Source: Nicotiana tabacum (taxonomy: Eukaryota; Streptophyta; Magnoliopsida; Solanales; Solanaceae). From it: a DNA stretch of 64,000 nt. Position 1 is the first letter of the stretch. Each line of letters opens with the position of its first letter. The translations under genes were made by a program, and so were the position numbers. The stretch covers positions 126,106,997 to 126,170,996 of the forward strand of contig NC_134097.1 of NCBI RefSeq assembly GCF_000715075.1, given 5' to 3'. Positions 37,328 to 50,034 of the stretch are shown here, in pieces. The notes beneath the pieces were generated by a model that saw only the letters and a program-made list of their open reading frames with translations, was not told the DNA's origin and did not search any database.

Positions 37328-39539
37328 TGTAACGACCCGAACCATTGTTTCCTGTATTTTCGTCTCGTATTCCCCGTTAAATGCTTATTCATGTTTCAAT
37401 ATGTGTACTTGGTGAATTTGAGTCAATTCGGATCGAGTTTGGTATGAAATGGGACAATTAGTCTCTTTAAGGAAGAATTAGTTTGGAAAAGTCAACCGGA
37501 CGTTGACTTGTGAGTTAGAGGGCTCGGAATTGAATTCCAATGATTCGGTTAGTTTCGGGGGATGATTTAAGGCCTAGGAGCGCAATCGGAATTAATTTTG
37601 GAGGTCCGGTGAAGAAATTAGCTCATTTTGGCGAAGTTAGTATTTTGGCGATTTCCGGTTGATAGGTGAAATTTTGATCCGACGGTCGGAATGGAATTCC
37701 GAGAATTTCTGTAGCGTCGTTATGCCATTTTGGATATGTGTGCAAAATTTCAAGTCATTCGGACATATTTTGGTCGAGTTTTTGATCGAATGCTCGTTTT
37801 GGAAGTTTTAAAGGAACTTAGACTTGAATTCGATGTAATTCGATAATTTTGGTGTTAGTCGAGGTGTTTTGATAATTGGAACAAGTTTGAATAATATTAT
37901 AAGATGTATTGGTATTTTTGGTTGAGGTCCCAAGGACCTCGGGATGATTTCGGATGGCTAACGGGAACTTTTGAAGTTGGAAATTTCATAATAGACGAAA
38001 GTTGTAAATGAGTGCGCACAAGGCCTCACTTTGAACGATAATATCTCTCGTTATGTAAGGAGTTGTGTGAGCTAGAACCTATCAAATTAAATCTCTTTGA
38101 GTCTAGTTTTCAACGCAACAAACCGTTCATCATTTGGAAGTGTATACAGGAAGTTATGACCATTTCACTGGTCAGGTGTCAGAGCGCGCGAAGTAACGCG
38201 CAGAATGCTCAGCAAAAACGCACGAACAACGCGCGAACAGCGCGCGAACTCGCGCGACTGGAGGGGTTTTAAGTACTCTAAAGACCGAAAATGAGAGGAA
38301 TTGAGTCATTTCTCAAGCTTAGGTCTTCCTCTACATCCCAATTCGACCAAGGCACCCTATTGCACTCCTAAGGTAAGATTTTTTTGGAGTATTTTGAGTT
38401 GATTACTACTCCCAAACACTTATATTAACATGGATTGATCTTAAAAATCCTTAGATTTTCAAGAAATTCCTTCAAGAACTCAAAGAAGGGTTTTGCAAGA
38501 TTTCTTCCAAAAGGTAAATCCTACACCTTAGACTCACATATATGGATATATTATGAAAATATGAGTATGAATCAAGTATTACAACTTATTGTATGGTGGT
38601 TGGAAGCCATAAATTCCCAATTTAAATACATGAACATGGTAGGGATTTAAAGGTGTTTATTTGATGGAATTTTTGTTGGTTTGGGTGTGAATGGTTGATC
38701 ACACATGTGATGTTAGGAGTATAAATTGTTAAAGAATAATAGTGTGATGAATTGTTGGTTAATGGTGATAGTTGGAGGAACCAATGCTATAGTTAAGAGG
38801 TGTAAATATTTATGCCTACAAGATGTTTGATAATATGCCTAAATGGCATAATTTATGGGATCTAGTACTAATATTGGCCATATTGAGTGTTGTATTGTAG
38901 ATTGAAGTTACATAACTGTATGGGATCATTATAGTATCATTAAGAGGCGAATTTCAGATATGTATGGTTAAAACCCCGTCTTTTAGAAATCGAACTTCAT
39001 CGAGGTTTGTGTGATTTTTGGCAGATTCGTCACACAAGGAGGCCAATTAGAGAGGCAAGGGCATAGCGAGATAGAGGTGAGTAATGATTTTAAATGATGC
39101 ACTGAGGGTTTGAAACCCCGGATTGCACAACATACTACTATGTTGAGATGAGACACGCGTTGTATGACGAGTGCGGGGTCATTTACTATTGGGGATTGTG
39201 ACTTGGTCCATCCCAGTTGATATTTTTACCGCGTAATTGATAAAGATTTATTATTTTTCACTATGATTGGGGCTTATTGCCATATTTGGGCTTCGTGCCA
39301 ATTATCTGAAATCTTTTGTGAATTTACATCACTATTTTCCTCACGAATTGAAATATTATTTGAACTCAGTCCAATTGAATTATATTATTTTGTGAACTCA
39401 GCTACATTTATACTCAACTCGAGATTTAATGATATTTATAATGTTGTTGAGCTGAGCACTATTGTTTTACTGATGCCCAAGAGGCTTATGATTATTTTCT
39501 GGACTGATTGAGGTCGAGGGCCATACGTGAGGATATGTT

Positions 39540-39689
39540 GAGTGTTATATGAGGAGGCTTTCAGGCCTCGAGTGTTATATGAGGAGGCTTTCAGGCCTCG
39601 AGTGTTATATGAGGAGGCTTTCAGGCCTCAAGTGTTATGTGAGGAGGATTTCAGGCCTCGAGTGTGATGTGTGAAGGCTTTCAGGCCTA
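39540..39689 (+). repeat. 30-bp tandem repeat, five units
   Basis: Units run GAGTGTTATATGAGGAGGCT then TTCAGGCCTC. The first three are nearly identical, the fourth and fifth diverged. Each unit has a small GAGG...CCTC inverted repeat. Confidence 0.95.
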
Positions 39690-39760
39690 TTGATATTGCG
39701 CTTGGACTGTAGGATCCCCTCCGGAGTCTGTACACACCCCCAGTGAGCACAGGGTACCTA

Positions 39761-39917
39761 GGTGAGTTGGGAGTGGGCCCGAGAGGCCGTTGCTTGTGTG
39801 TGGTGAGTTGGGAGTGAGCCCGAGGGGCTGATGTTGTGTGCTGGTGAGTTGGGAGTGAGCCCGGGGGCTGATGTTGTGTGCTGGTGAGTTAGGAGGGAGC
39901 CCGAGGGGCTGATACTA
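39761..39917 (+). repeat. ~41-bp tandem repeat, four units
   Basis: Units begin GGTGAGTTGGGAGTGAGCCC and continue with GAGGGGCTGATGTTGTGTGCT at spacing 40-41 bp. Confidence 0.92.
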
Positions 39918-40625
39918 TACTGAGATTTACATATTGAGCCCGAGGGCAAGCTTTTGATTTATCCTTACTGTGGAAATTATATGTCTTTACTGTTTTAAAA
40001 GAAGAATTATCTGATACTCACTATTTTACGGTATAACTGATTTTACTGCTTGGGATAGCGCTATATTGTGCCGTTATGAGATTTCATGTTTTCAGTCGTT
40101 ATTTATTTTTATTACTCACTGGGTCGGAGTACTCACATTACTCCCTGCACCGTGTGTGCAGATACAGGCAGAGCTGAGTTCGCACCTGAGCGCTGATTCT
40201 TTCCAGACCAGGCGGTGACCAGGAGTAACGAGGTAGCTGTTGACGTCCGCAATCCCGTTTTCTCCCTTATCTATGTTATTTATGATAATTTCAGACTTTG
40301 TAAAATATTAGTAAACTCTGTAGTAGCTCATGACTTGTAACACCCCGATTTCGGGCTGAGTTGGGAGGGTTTTCCTTGTTCTATCACGTTTATTTCGCAT
40401 TTAAGATTATATTGCCCATGATTTAAACTTATTCCTGCTAAGTAATTATAAAGAGATGTACTGTTTTGTTGATTGACTGGCCTTGTCCTCACGAGAGGTG
40501 CCATCACGACCGGATTGGGATTTTGGGTCGTGACAAGAAAGTTAAAAGGTTGCATTTTTAGTATGGAACGTTTGAAAGTTTATTCTCTCCGGTCTATTTT
40601 AATTAATTTCACATATATTAAGGAA

Positions 40626-41947
40626 CTAGTCCTAGGGTATACGCGTTACGTGTGTATCCTATATTAATGAGAATTAATTTTTTTAAAATAAAATAAATAA
40701 TATTCAAAAGATGCATTTGTGTTCTAAAACAAAATTAGCAAATAACTGTAACTTCCAAAATAATAAATGTTAATCATGTTTAAGGGTATAGATCTACTCT
40801 AATATTTCTTTCTCTAATTTGTTCTAGTACTTGCTTCTTTGTACAAAAATACTATAGGAATACTGTTTGATTGAAAGGTACAAAGGTCATTCAACTTTAC
40901 ATAAAATTAATGTATCATAGTTTACCAATAACTAAAAATTCTATACCCGCATCTGCTCATTTTATGAAAATATTTCCTTATCATATTCATGCCTAAGGAA
41001 TCACAAACGAATTTTATTAAAAATAAATCTTGTCTTACCCATGTATAAGGCGGGTATTAAATATTTATAAATTGACTAATTAAATGAAGGTTGAGTCAAA
41101 ATCTCTTGAGATATGCATTTTCCGTAAGTTTAGTGTTTTCAAATTTGCTATGAAAGTTATGGTTCTATATGATATACAAACATATTACATATATGATTAG
41201 GCCTATACTTCATGGACAATATAATAATACCAACGTTCATAATATACTATTACTAACTTCTAAAAAATGTTTAAAATATATATATATAGTAAAAATATAT
41301 TTTAATAATTTTTTGTACGATCAAATATGCTTAAATATTCTTGGTTTATTTATTTTCGTGGTGGGTTTGTGCACTTGTGCAAGACCTTTTTGGAGTTTTT
41401 TTGTACTAAATTATATCTAGATTAAAAAAGTTTGAAGCTCTTCATTACGCAAGAAAAGAAAATATATAGAAATATTATTTCCTCCAAACTTGAACCTTTT
41501 TTTAAAAAATTAGGAAATTTGAACTTGAATATCTGCAAACACACATGGCTGCAAGCGGACTCAAATTAATATTTGTTAAATATGCCATCTAAAATAATAA
41601 TTCATTGTTAAATGGTCAAACAAATTCATTGTGCACTTTTTCAAAATTCTAAATTTTAACAAAAGTAATATGAGAGGAAATATAATTATGTTGTAAAGTT
41701 CAAATAAGGAAATAAATCATATAAGGTAAATCTTATTTGAATCTAAAGTCCTAAATTTTAGGACTTGTTACTTAGTTTAAATAAGAAAAAGATTTAATAT
41801 TCCAGAATTTTAGTTGATTTCAAAGTCCTAAATATTAGAAAAATAATTAAATTATAATTTTATCCAATATGAAATATGTATTTAAAGGGGAAAAAAAAGG
41901 CGAACGGCATTTCGTTAAAGGTTTTCATGCTTTTAGTATAGTATAGA
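40626..41947 (-). mobile_element. Non-autonomous Helitron, 1.3 kb
   Basis: On the minus strand it starts TCTATACTATACTAAAAGC (41947) after an A. It ends with an imperfect hairpin (ACACACGTAACGCGTAT) and CTAG at 40626 followed by T, as Helitrons insert between A and T. Its 5' ~200 bp are clearly related to the Helitron at 11174 (both have ACGAAAT..CGTTCGCC), but in inverse orientation. It has no coding capacity. Confidence 0.72.
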
Positions 41948-42320
41948 TTCACCTTGTAATATTAATAAATAATGAAGTTGACTATATTAACGTTTACTAT
42001 CTCTTTAATTTGTTCATTAAAAATATAACAGATACTCCAATAATTTTTACTCCCCGGACAATTTTGAAGAAAAAAAAAAGAAGCTAATTCCTTTTATATA
42101 TATGAAAAAATCAAATATTGTGGACCATAAAAAAAAGGCTAAAAAATAAATTAAAGTGGACCAAGATTTTGGAGGGTCTTACCTTGTCTTATCATTATTT
42201 ACGGGTTTTTTAAACTTTGTTTTTTGTAAATTACATATGGTATGTGAAATCACTCAGCCTTGATTGGAATAATTATAAGAGATAACAGTATCTATTTTGA
42301 ACATAAAGTTACGTCTGATG

Positions 42321-43055
42321 TTTAGCTTTCCAATTTTTTTGTTTCGTCCCTAATGAGTAACGTATTAAAAATAGAATGATAGATATTTCTCTCTTTGATC
42401 GTCACTATTTTCTAACTAATTCATTTAGCATGAAAATATGATATCTTTCAGCATTTAAAATAATTTAATTTTAGATTTCATTTTACGTTTAATGATATAT
42501 TTTTATAGTCATTAAAATATCATGACAAATTTAATTTCGTACCTAATTAAATTATGTCAAATAAACTAAAACCAATATAATAAATAACTTTAATTTTCTA
42601 TGAGCACATTTTTTAAACCTTAATCAATTATCCTTGTGGAACAAGTAATATAAAAATCTTAGCATCTTCTATTAAAAACGCGAACAACCTCATATTTGGA
42701 ATGGAGCTTTACCAGCTCACGTGTCTATCTGCATCTAGTCAGATGTTTATCCTGTAGTATTCCCAATAATTTAATCTTTGTATAACATTCATTATTATTT
42801 ATAAAATAATATATTGATATGCAGTGTAAAATAGTGTATAATTAATCGTATGATTTTTACATTATTAATATATTTTTTGTTTTATATTAAACCCGCATAA
42901 TATGTGTAAATTTTTATTATTTAAAATTAAGTTGTTAATTTCGAAATAACTTATATAATAACATATAATTATTTATTATGAATAGAAGGTAAGAAAGAAT
43001 ATCTCGTTTTAGCAATACATCAACAAGAGCTTCTAAACATAATATGCTACATAAT
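42321..43055. repeat. Long dispersed direct repeat, copy 2
   Basis: Partner of 14755-15489 in the same orientation. It has scattered substitutions and small gaps. Unlike copy 1 it continues past GCTACATAAT into ATTTCATGTACAG, so it shows the uninterrupted arrangement. Confidence 0.85.
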
Positions 43056-43106
43056 ATTTCATGTACAGTTCTTTCATTATTATTTATTACATAATAATTT
43101 TTACTA

Positions 43107-46100
43107 CTGTATTCGTACCCGCACGTTGCGCGAAAAATAATAAATATAATTTTTTGTAAGAAAATATAACATGAAAATACTGTAGATACAAAGGAGTATG
43201 GAAATGTTATTATTTTTGAAACATGTAACTATAATTGATATTCCTACAATGAAGTCATAAGGACACACAATAAAGAAACATACAATTATTTCATGAAGTC
43301 CAATAATATTCTTTATAGCCTCGAAAAAGCAAGTCATGTATACCAGCTAAAGTGCCACAAACAAAGTTTAGTCTTTCAAGATTGAAAAAATCAATACTGG
43401 AAAATAATTATTTCCCACTTGCACAACCTTGACATCCATAATGTACATACTTTATTACAACAACTTTCCTAAGGTGTGTGAGACACGATATGCACAAGTA
43501 GTTGCAAAATTGTGATCCCGAGGTTGTATGCAGTGCAAGCAGCAGAGATGCTCATATCCAGGTTATATGTCAAAATACAGGAAATAGGAAAGAATTGAAT
43601 ATAAGAAACAAACAGATTTTGTAAGTTGTGGAGGATGTTGGATTCAAACACCTTCTTCAACCTTTCAATCAAGTTGCGATCTGCATAATGTTGTTCCAAA
43701 TAGACCTCATACGCTCTTTTAGATATTTCATTCCTTCCATATTAAAGGTCAAACATATTTTCCCCTCTGATGTGCAATCATGAATATGGGCCAGAATGCT
43801 TCACACTTTCTTTTACCATCATTAGGGTCATTGCAAATTTTCGAAACCCAAAAAATAGAAGTTAAGGTCTGGAAATTTTAATCAACAATGTAAGACAAAA
43901 AATATTACTCACCTTGTATCAAATTACTCACCTTCTCTCGTTCAAGTATCCAACTCATGTAGGATAGGCTCAATCAACTACCAACCCTCGAGTATTTATA
44001 TGTTTTTTCTTGACCCTAGGTATTTTTCAGCTGCAAATTAAAAAAAAAAAAATCATGCGCAAGAAGATGAACAGAGTAGTAACAGTTCCCATACCCACTA
44101 CATGCACATAAATATAATTTTATAGGTAAGTTAAGATTTTATAGTCAGTAACCAACACTTTCTGGGCTTCTATTACTACAAAAGTATATATTTTGTACGT
44201 AAGCATTTGAATGTTTCCATCAAGGATAGAGTTTTATCCTGAAATATCTATGGTTCTTTTGAATCCAGACTGCCCTATAATTACACAAAGGAGTGATATT
44301 GGTAGGTTTTAGCTGGCTCTTCTTAAACCTCCGTCCCTGCCACCTGCTTAAACCTGATTAAGGGGGATGGTATAATAAGATGTAATTATTTATACAACTC
44401 TAGAATTATGATCAGTAATTTCAACAGCTTATAAAGCTACCAATAACAATAGCTTCTTAACTACTCATAAGAGGAAAAGAATATAGAACCATAAAAGAGA
44501 TATTGCTGTTATAGAAATGCCAACATCCATACCCTTCACCGAATAAAGAAAATGACAAAAGTAATTGCATAGTTACCTTGCCGTAATACTCTTTTCTAGA
44601 TTGAACATCTGGAGCACTATAAGTCGGAGTATGAGCAGTTGATTTTGGCTTTGAATACAACAGGGTCGACAATAATTGCAGGAGGAAAACTATGACTACC
44701 TTATTCTTTCCTAGTGTAGAAATATAAATATATACAAATCAGCAGAATAGCATCAAACTTTGAGTATCCAATATCATAGATCCTCAAGTGTGGAGCTACT
44801 CTTTCATCAATAAGGGTATTCTGCAACTTACTAATTTTTACTACCGGTATAGTACAGTGGAGATAAAAGTGCCTAAAAGGGGAAAGGTTGTAGTTCCCAC
44901 ATAATCATCATGTAGCCTGAAATGACAACAAAATCAAACCAAATGATAGAAGCATTGCACATAGGGAACCAATGATTTGAAAACCATAAAAATTTTGGCC
45001 TTTTATAATCATAGAATTGTGATAAAAGGCCTCAAATACCATTTCATTATCCTTCATAATAGTAGTATATGAGAAAAGTGATTATTGCCAAAATAAAAAA
45101 AAAATATACTTCATATTAGCTTAAGCTTTCTGCATTAGAAATGCACCTAACATTTTTTTTTGCCAACCGCATATTCAATAACAATGGCAAGATAAATGAG
45201 AGTTAATATCACCTGTATCGCACAAAGTAAAAGAAAAATAGTTAGACAAATAAATCGTTAGCTTTTTCTTGTCATTATCAAAACAAACCAACTTAAATAC
45301 AACAGTGCCATCAAAATTAACAATATATAAGATCAGAAAATAGTCTCATTGAAGCAAAAAAGAGATTGATGAATAATGATCTCCCTTGCTACATTCTCAT
45401 CAGTCTACAACAAATGGTGACATATAACTTTTTCAAAGACTCAATGACGCGAAGTGTACAATATTCATCTAATGCAATAAAACCAAAGTAATTACATGAA
45501 CCTAAGTTTAGGCACCTTAATACATTAGTGGCCTGCCTGTATATTATGCAAGTCCATGAAATAACAGAGTATATATTAAAACATTCCTAAATTATTGAAT
45601 ATAATATGGATATAATATATGAGCAACATTCTAGTAGCACATGAAGAAACAATCACCAGAGACAACAACAATAACAACCCAGTATAATCTCACTTAGTGG
45701 GGTCTGGGGAGGGTAGTGTGTACGCAGACCTTACCCCTACCCTAGGGTAGAGAGGCTGTTTTCAAATAGATCCTCGACATCCTTCCCTCCAAGAACTTCT
45801 CACCTTGCTCTTGGGGAGACTCGAACTCACCACCAATCACCAGAGAAGCCAACAATATTATCAAAGCCGAAAAGCGCAAAAAGGCTCAAAGTTCTGTTGG
45901 GGGTTTAGGCTCAAAGTGCAAATGTAGAAAAATCACAAATCTGTATGTGTGGTCCAAGACTAATATCTATAAGAAAGAATACCAAATATATGGACAAAGA
46001 AATTGAAGAAAATTTAAAGCCAATAACCATTTCCAAAGGTAAGTTTAAAAGAATGAAGTTTAAATTGTGATTTGTTTGTACTTCCAAGTTACTTCGAAGA

Positions 46101-48384
46101 ACAAATAATGGTATACACTTGTTTTACTATGAATAACACGTGCCTTTGATTAGTTTACTGTTTATAATCTATTAATTAATTTAAACATATAACTTAAGAG
46201 CTTACAATACTATCATTTAACTAATAGAAATATAAGGCATGGAAAATTCCTCTTTCAGCCTTAAGTTTCAGCAGTTAAAAGACCATATGACTTATAGATA
46301 CATGAGTATCACTATAATTTTTAATAGTACTATAACAGCATAGCTATTATTTTTGGATAGTACTATTTAACATAAAGAATTTTCTGAAGCACCACCACAA
46401 AAATAAAAATCACGCATAACCATAGTTTTTCATTTTTAACAAACATCTACTACTTAAAAAATTGAACAGAAGCAAAAATAGCGCAACAAATAATAATTTG
46501 ATTTAACGATATTACAAATTATTCTCTAGCTAGTCCTTGAAGTGTAGGAGGTATGAGTATTTAACTTTATAACCTCATTATTTATGTGGAGCGCCAGTAC
46601 AACGACGCATAAGTTTGACATCTTTAAATTGTAACAATAAGTTATAATAATATGCATTAGGTATTTATCAACGACTCATGTTATATAAATAAACTTAACT
46701 GAAATAATAACCTTACAATAATGGTGGCTCATTCAAATCTAGTAGATGATGATCTGTATGCATATGTGAAGCCGACAAACCATATTGTAAATTTTGTTCT
46801 TGTTGTGAATTTGAACATTGTGGCTCAGACTGAGATGATAAAATGTGCCACAACTCTTTTGATAGAAGGCATTTACAGAAAAGAATATCAGAAACGTGAA
46901 AATAGTTATCTATGCATTTGGTAGATTGTTGTAACAACCGATGGCTAATAGCAATTCCTTCCTAGAATATGATCAAAGAAGAAACAAAATATAAACCCAA
47001 TGCCAAAAATAAGAACACCATTACTCTCTAATTATTGTGTAAGAAGTTCTAATTAATAAAATTAAGCTATGATGAAAACTTCAAGACATCACATCCTATG
47101 AAATTGCTAGTTTAGTTTAAAAAAATCAAATATCACTCCTGCAACCAACTTCAATAAAATTTAAAATAAAATTTTACTTTTTTGAACTCAATTATATATA
47201 AATCTTTAATTAATAAAGTTAGGCAATGACCACAACTTCAAGACATCACATTCTGTGAAATTGCTAGTTTAGTCAAAAAATTTAAATACCACAACATATA
47301 TCACTTCTGCAACCAACTTCAATAAAATTTAAAATAAAATTTTGCATCACAAATCAAAGTTCAAGTAGCAGACATACAAAGTAACTTCAGTAACAATCTC
47401 AAGCATAGTTAACATATGTATGTTAAATAGACTTAGAAACATAATCTGAACTTTTGGGCATAATAAACAGGCAGTTATAAAGCCAAATCAGGTTAAAAGG
47501 GTATATTTAATTTACGCTAAAGAAGAAAGACAGAGGACAATTGCAATGGATTAAAGAGCCTACATAACAATCAAATTTATCTGTTATCAAAAGTCATGAT
47601 CAGTTTTAATTGTTTGTAACTTTAAGAACAATAGTATATGATTTTATAGTGCAAATCTGTATATAGTGATAAAAGTTTATACCATTCTTACACGAGGAAT
47701 ATTTAGCCCCTTTCTGCTTCCGTATGCATATTTAATTTTTTTCCTGTGAGTTTCTTCTGTTCTTCCGTATCAAATTGCCTAGAAATTGAATTTGGTGTGA
47801 GAAGTTGTAGAGCCGTTTGAAGAAGAGATATCAATAATGTAAAAGTAACTGATTTTAGAATTGATATGACAAAAATTTGAAATCATGTTACCGGAATCCA
47901 GGGCAGAAGAGTTCGTGCGTAAGGAGTTAAAATCGCGGTGAGACATCGTGGCATTGAAGTGCCGAATTTGAAGGATAAAATTTTAGGGCAAATAGGCGAA
48001 AATAGCGTTCCCAATTGCCGTTCTTTAAGGTTTCAAAATGTAGAGGCAATTTCTTTTAGAAAAGGTAGAAACTACTCTCTTTTTTTTTATATAGAATACC
48101 TAATTAATTGTTTGTTTTTTTTTTAAAAAAGTGTAGATACTAATTTTTTTTTAAGTATAGAATACGTAACATAGGAATGGCGTTTTCTTTTTAAAAAATA
48201 TAGAAACTATTTTTTTTAAAAAATATAGAATACCTACTTAATTGTTTTCAAATTCAAAATTTAAAAAAAGAAACTATTTTTACCTAAAATAACTAATTTG
48301 TCCTAAAGTGCCAAATGACTTATTATAATGATGCCATTTGGCTTAATGAGGATGCTTCTTCCTCTCTTTTTAATTATAGATAGA
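43107..48384 (-). mobile_element. Probable 5.3-kb Helitron
   Basis: The minus strand at 48384 begins TCTATCTATAATTAAAAAG after an A. Near 43107 the minus strand has a GC-rich hairpin (CGCGCAACGTGCG) followed by GGGTACGAATACAG and a T, resembling a Helitron 3' end with a damaged CTAG. The interior is AT-rich. Some stretches look exon- or UTR-like (43470-43860, 46710-46940, 47700-48010), but none could be assigned to a family, and no Helitron Rep/helicase is visible. The boundaries are the main uncertainty. Confidence 0.45.
45663..45833 (-). mobile_element. Au-type SINE
   Basis: A 171-bp element in a 13-bp target duplication CAATCACCAGAGA (45650-45662 and 45834-45846). On the minus strand it has a pol III-like head (GAGTTCGAGTCTCCCC), the conserved AGGTCTGCGTACACACTACC core and a TTGTTATTGTTGTTGTC tail. 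These are hallmarks of the plant Au SINE family. Confidence 0.9.
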
Positions 48385-48430
48385 TTATTTTTTTTATATA
48401 GACAGCCGACAGTTGCCGCCTAAATCAAAC

Positions 48431-49047
48431 AACAACAACGATCCAGTAAAGTCCCACTAAGCGGGGTTTGGGGAGGGTAGTGTGTACGCAGACCTTACCC
48501 CTATCCCGATAGGGCAGAGAGACTGTTTCCGATATACCCTCGGCTCAAGAAGATAGAAATAAAACAAGGAACCAAGAAAAGACAATTCATCAGGAACATC
48601 AACATAACCATAGAAATAATGACATCATCCTAAAAACCATAAAATAGATGACATACAATAACAATAACCCGCAACTAAGATCCAAAGCTATGAAAAACAG
48701 TAAGGTTAGTGTGAACTTTACATTAACTACAAGCCGTCTAGGACCAACCTACTCAAACTCGCTTCACCCCCGGAATGGAGAAGGAGAAGCTCGACTACCA
48801 CTCTATCCTACAACCCTAATGTTCGAGCTCCAGACCTTCCTATCAAGGGTCATGTCCTAGGAAATCTACAATCGTGCTATGTCCTGCCTGATCACCTCTC
48901 CCCAATACTTCTTAGGTCGTCCTCTACCTCTTCTCGTACCCCCTAAAGCCAGCAGCTCACACCTCCTCACCGGAGCATCCAGACTTCTCCTCCGCACGTG
49001 CCCGAATCATCTGAGCCTCGCTTCCCGCATCTTGTCATTCACAGAGG
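48431..49047 (-). mobile_element. 5'-truncated RTE-type LINE, 3' end only
   Basis: It is flanked by a 12-bp target duplication CCTAAATCAAAC (48419-48430 and 49048-49059). Minus-strand translation from the 5' break gives the C-terminus of an RTE reverse transcriptase: NDKMREARL followed by FGHV..R, the LDAPVRRCE region, then [17 protein letters not shown]. Stops and a frame change are present. The 3' UTR contains the same AGGTCTGCGTACACACTACC core and TTGTTGTTGTT tail as the Au SINE at 45663. Confidence 0.85.
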
Positions 49048-49059
49048 CCTAAATCAAAC

Positions 49060-49950
49060 GACTTCGTAAAATTTAACCAAAAAGTGATCTCTTAATATAA
49101 GTCAAAGTATGTTATTATTCGCTATATAAACGATTTATGCCTACCTAACTCTAAATCAGACAAAAAAAATGCATAATAATTCTTACTACTATATTATTAT
49201 TTTTCTCCTTAAATTAAACAACCTGTAAAGTCTAAAAAAAGAACAATTTTAATTAGAGTCAAAGTATATTATTATTCACTATCTAAACATATTCTATCTA
49301 CCTAACTTCAAATCAAACACATAAAGTCTAAGACATTGCACAATAATTCTTACTGGTACTACTAGTATACTATTATTTATCTTGTATGCACAATTTCTTA
49401 GTACATGACACAAGATTATATTAATAAAAGTATGAAACTGAGCAATATCTAATCTTATTATTTATAAAATTTATAAATTATCTAACCAACACGAGTTCAA
49501 GCCGTTAAAACAGTTATTAGTATGTATATTATGGTAAATTGTCTACATCACACCTCTTGGGGTGTGACCGAACCCGTGGAAACTGCTACTAATGCTTACA
49601 TCATGGTAAACTGTCTACATCACACCTCTTGAGGTGCAACCTTTTCCCGTATATGAATACAGAATACTATGTGCATCAGAGTAACTCTATAATTTCTTAT
49701 TAGAGTCAAAGTATATTATTATTCACTATATAAATAATTTCTGACTAGTTCTAAATCGAACACCTAAAGTCTACCCAAAAAAACACGACCTCTTAATTAA
49801 AAGTCACAGCTAAAATTAATTATATTTTAGGGACAAAGAAAGGTCCCAACTCCAAGTCTATTTTACCAGTTTGCATAATTACAGTTGCGTCCACAACTTG
49901 ACTAGTCCAACCACCATTTTTATTTTGTCAAGTACACATAATGTGTGAAC
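49060..49950. other. Upstream region of IVD with degenerate repeats
   Basis: No gene is seen. A motif (GTCAAAGTATATTATTATTC, then ACTATATAAA) recurs at about 49101, 49258 and 49705. A pair of SINE-like pieces (CTACATCACACCTCTTG) occurs at about 49546 and 49615. The last ~150 bp should hold the IVD promoter. Confidence 0.5.
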
Positions 49951-49958
49951 TATAAATT
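49951..49958 (+). promoter_or_regulatory. Candidate TATA box of IVD
   Basis: TATAAATT lies 84 bp before the chosen ATG. This spacing would give a 5' leader of roughly 50 bases. Confidence 0.45.
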
Positions 49959-50034
49959 CGCATCATTTAGTCATATTTTTCCAATTGTTCTCCATTTTCA
50001 AAAAACTGTGTGACAATACGCATAAATAAAAGAT

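Larger units (their letters stand above)
37328..40535 (+). mobile_element. Solo LTR with perfect AGAAA target duplication
   Basis: It begins TGTAACGACCCG and ends GGGTCGTGACA, flanked by AGAAA on both sides (37323-37327 and 40536-40540). It is 3208 bp long with no internal region. It follows the general layout of the LTR at 25160, but with a CGCGCGAA-type block (38190-38260), donor-like AAGGTAAG at 38373, two private tandem arrays (39540-39917) and acceptor-like TGTGCAG ending at 40161. Clusters of small open frames here are not supported as genes. Confidence 0.95.

Noticed and set aside
46713..46937. Minus-strand 74-codon frame ending in LDLNEPPLL, possible EAR-type repressor
   Set aside because: Only the tail resembles an LxLxL-like motif and there is no accompanying domain, so it is not called as a gene.
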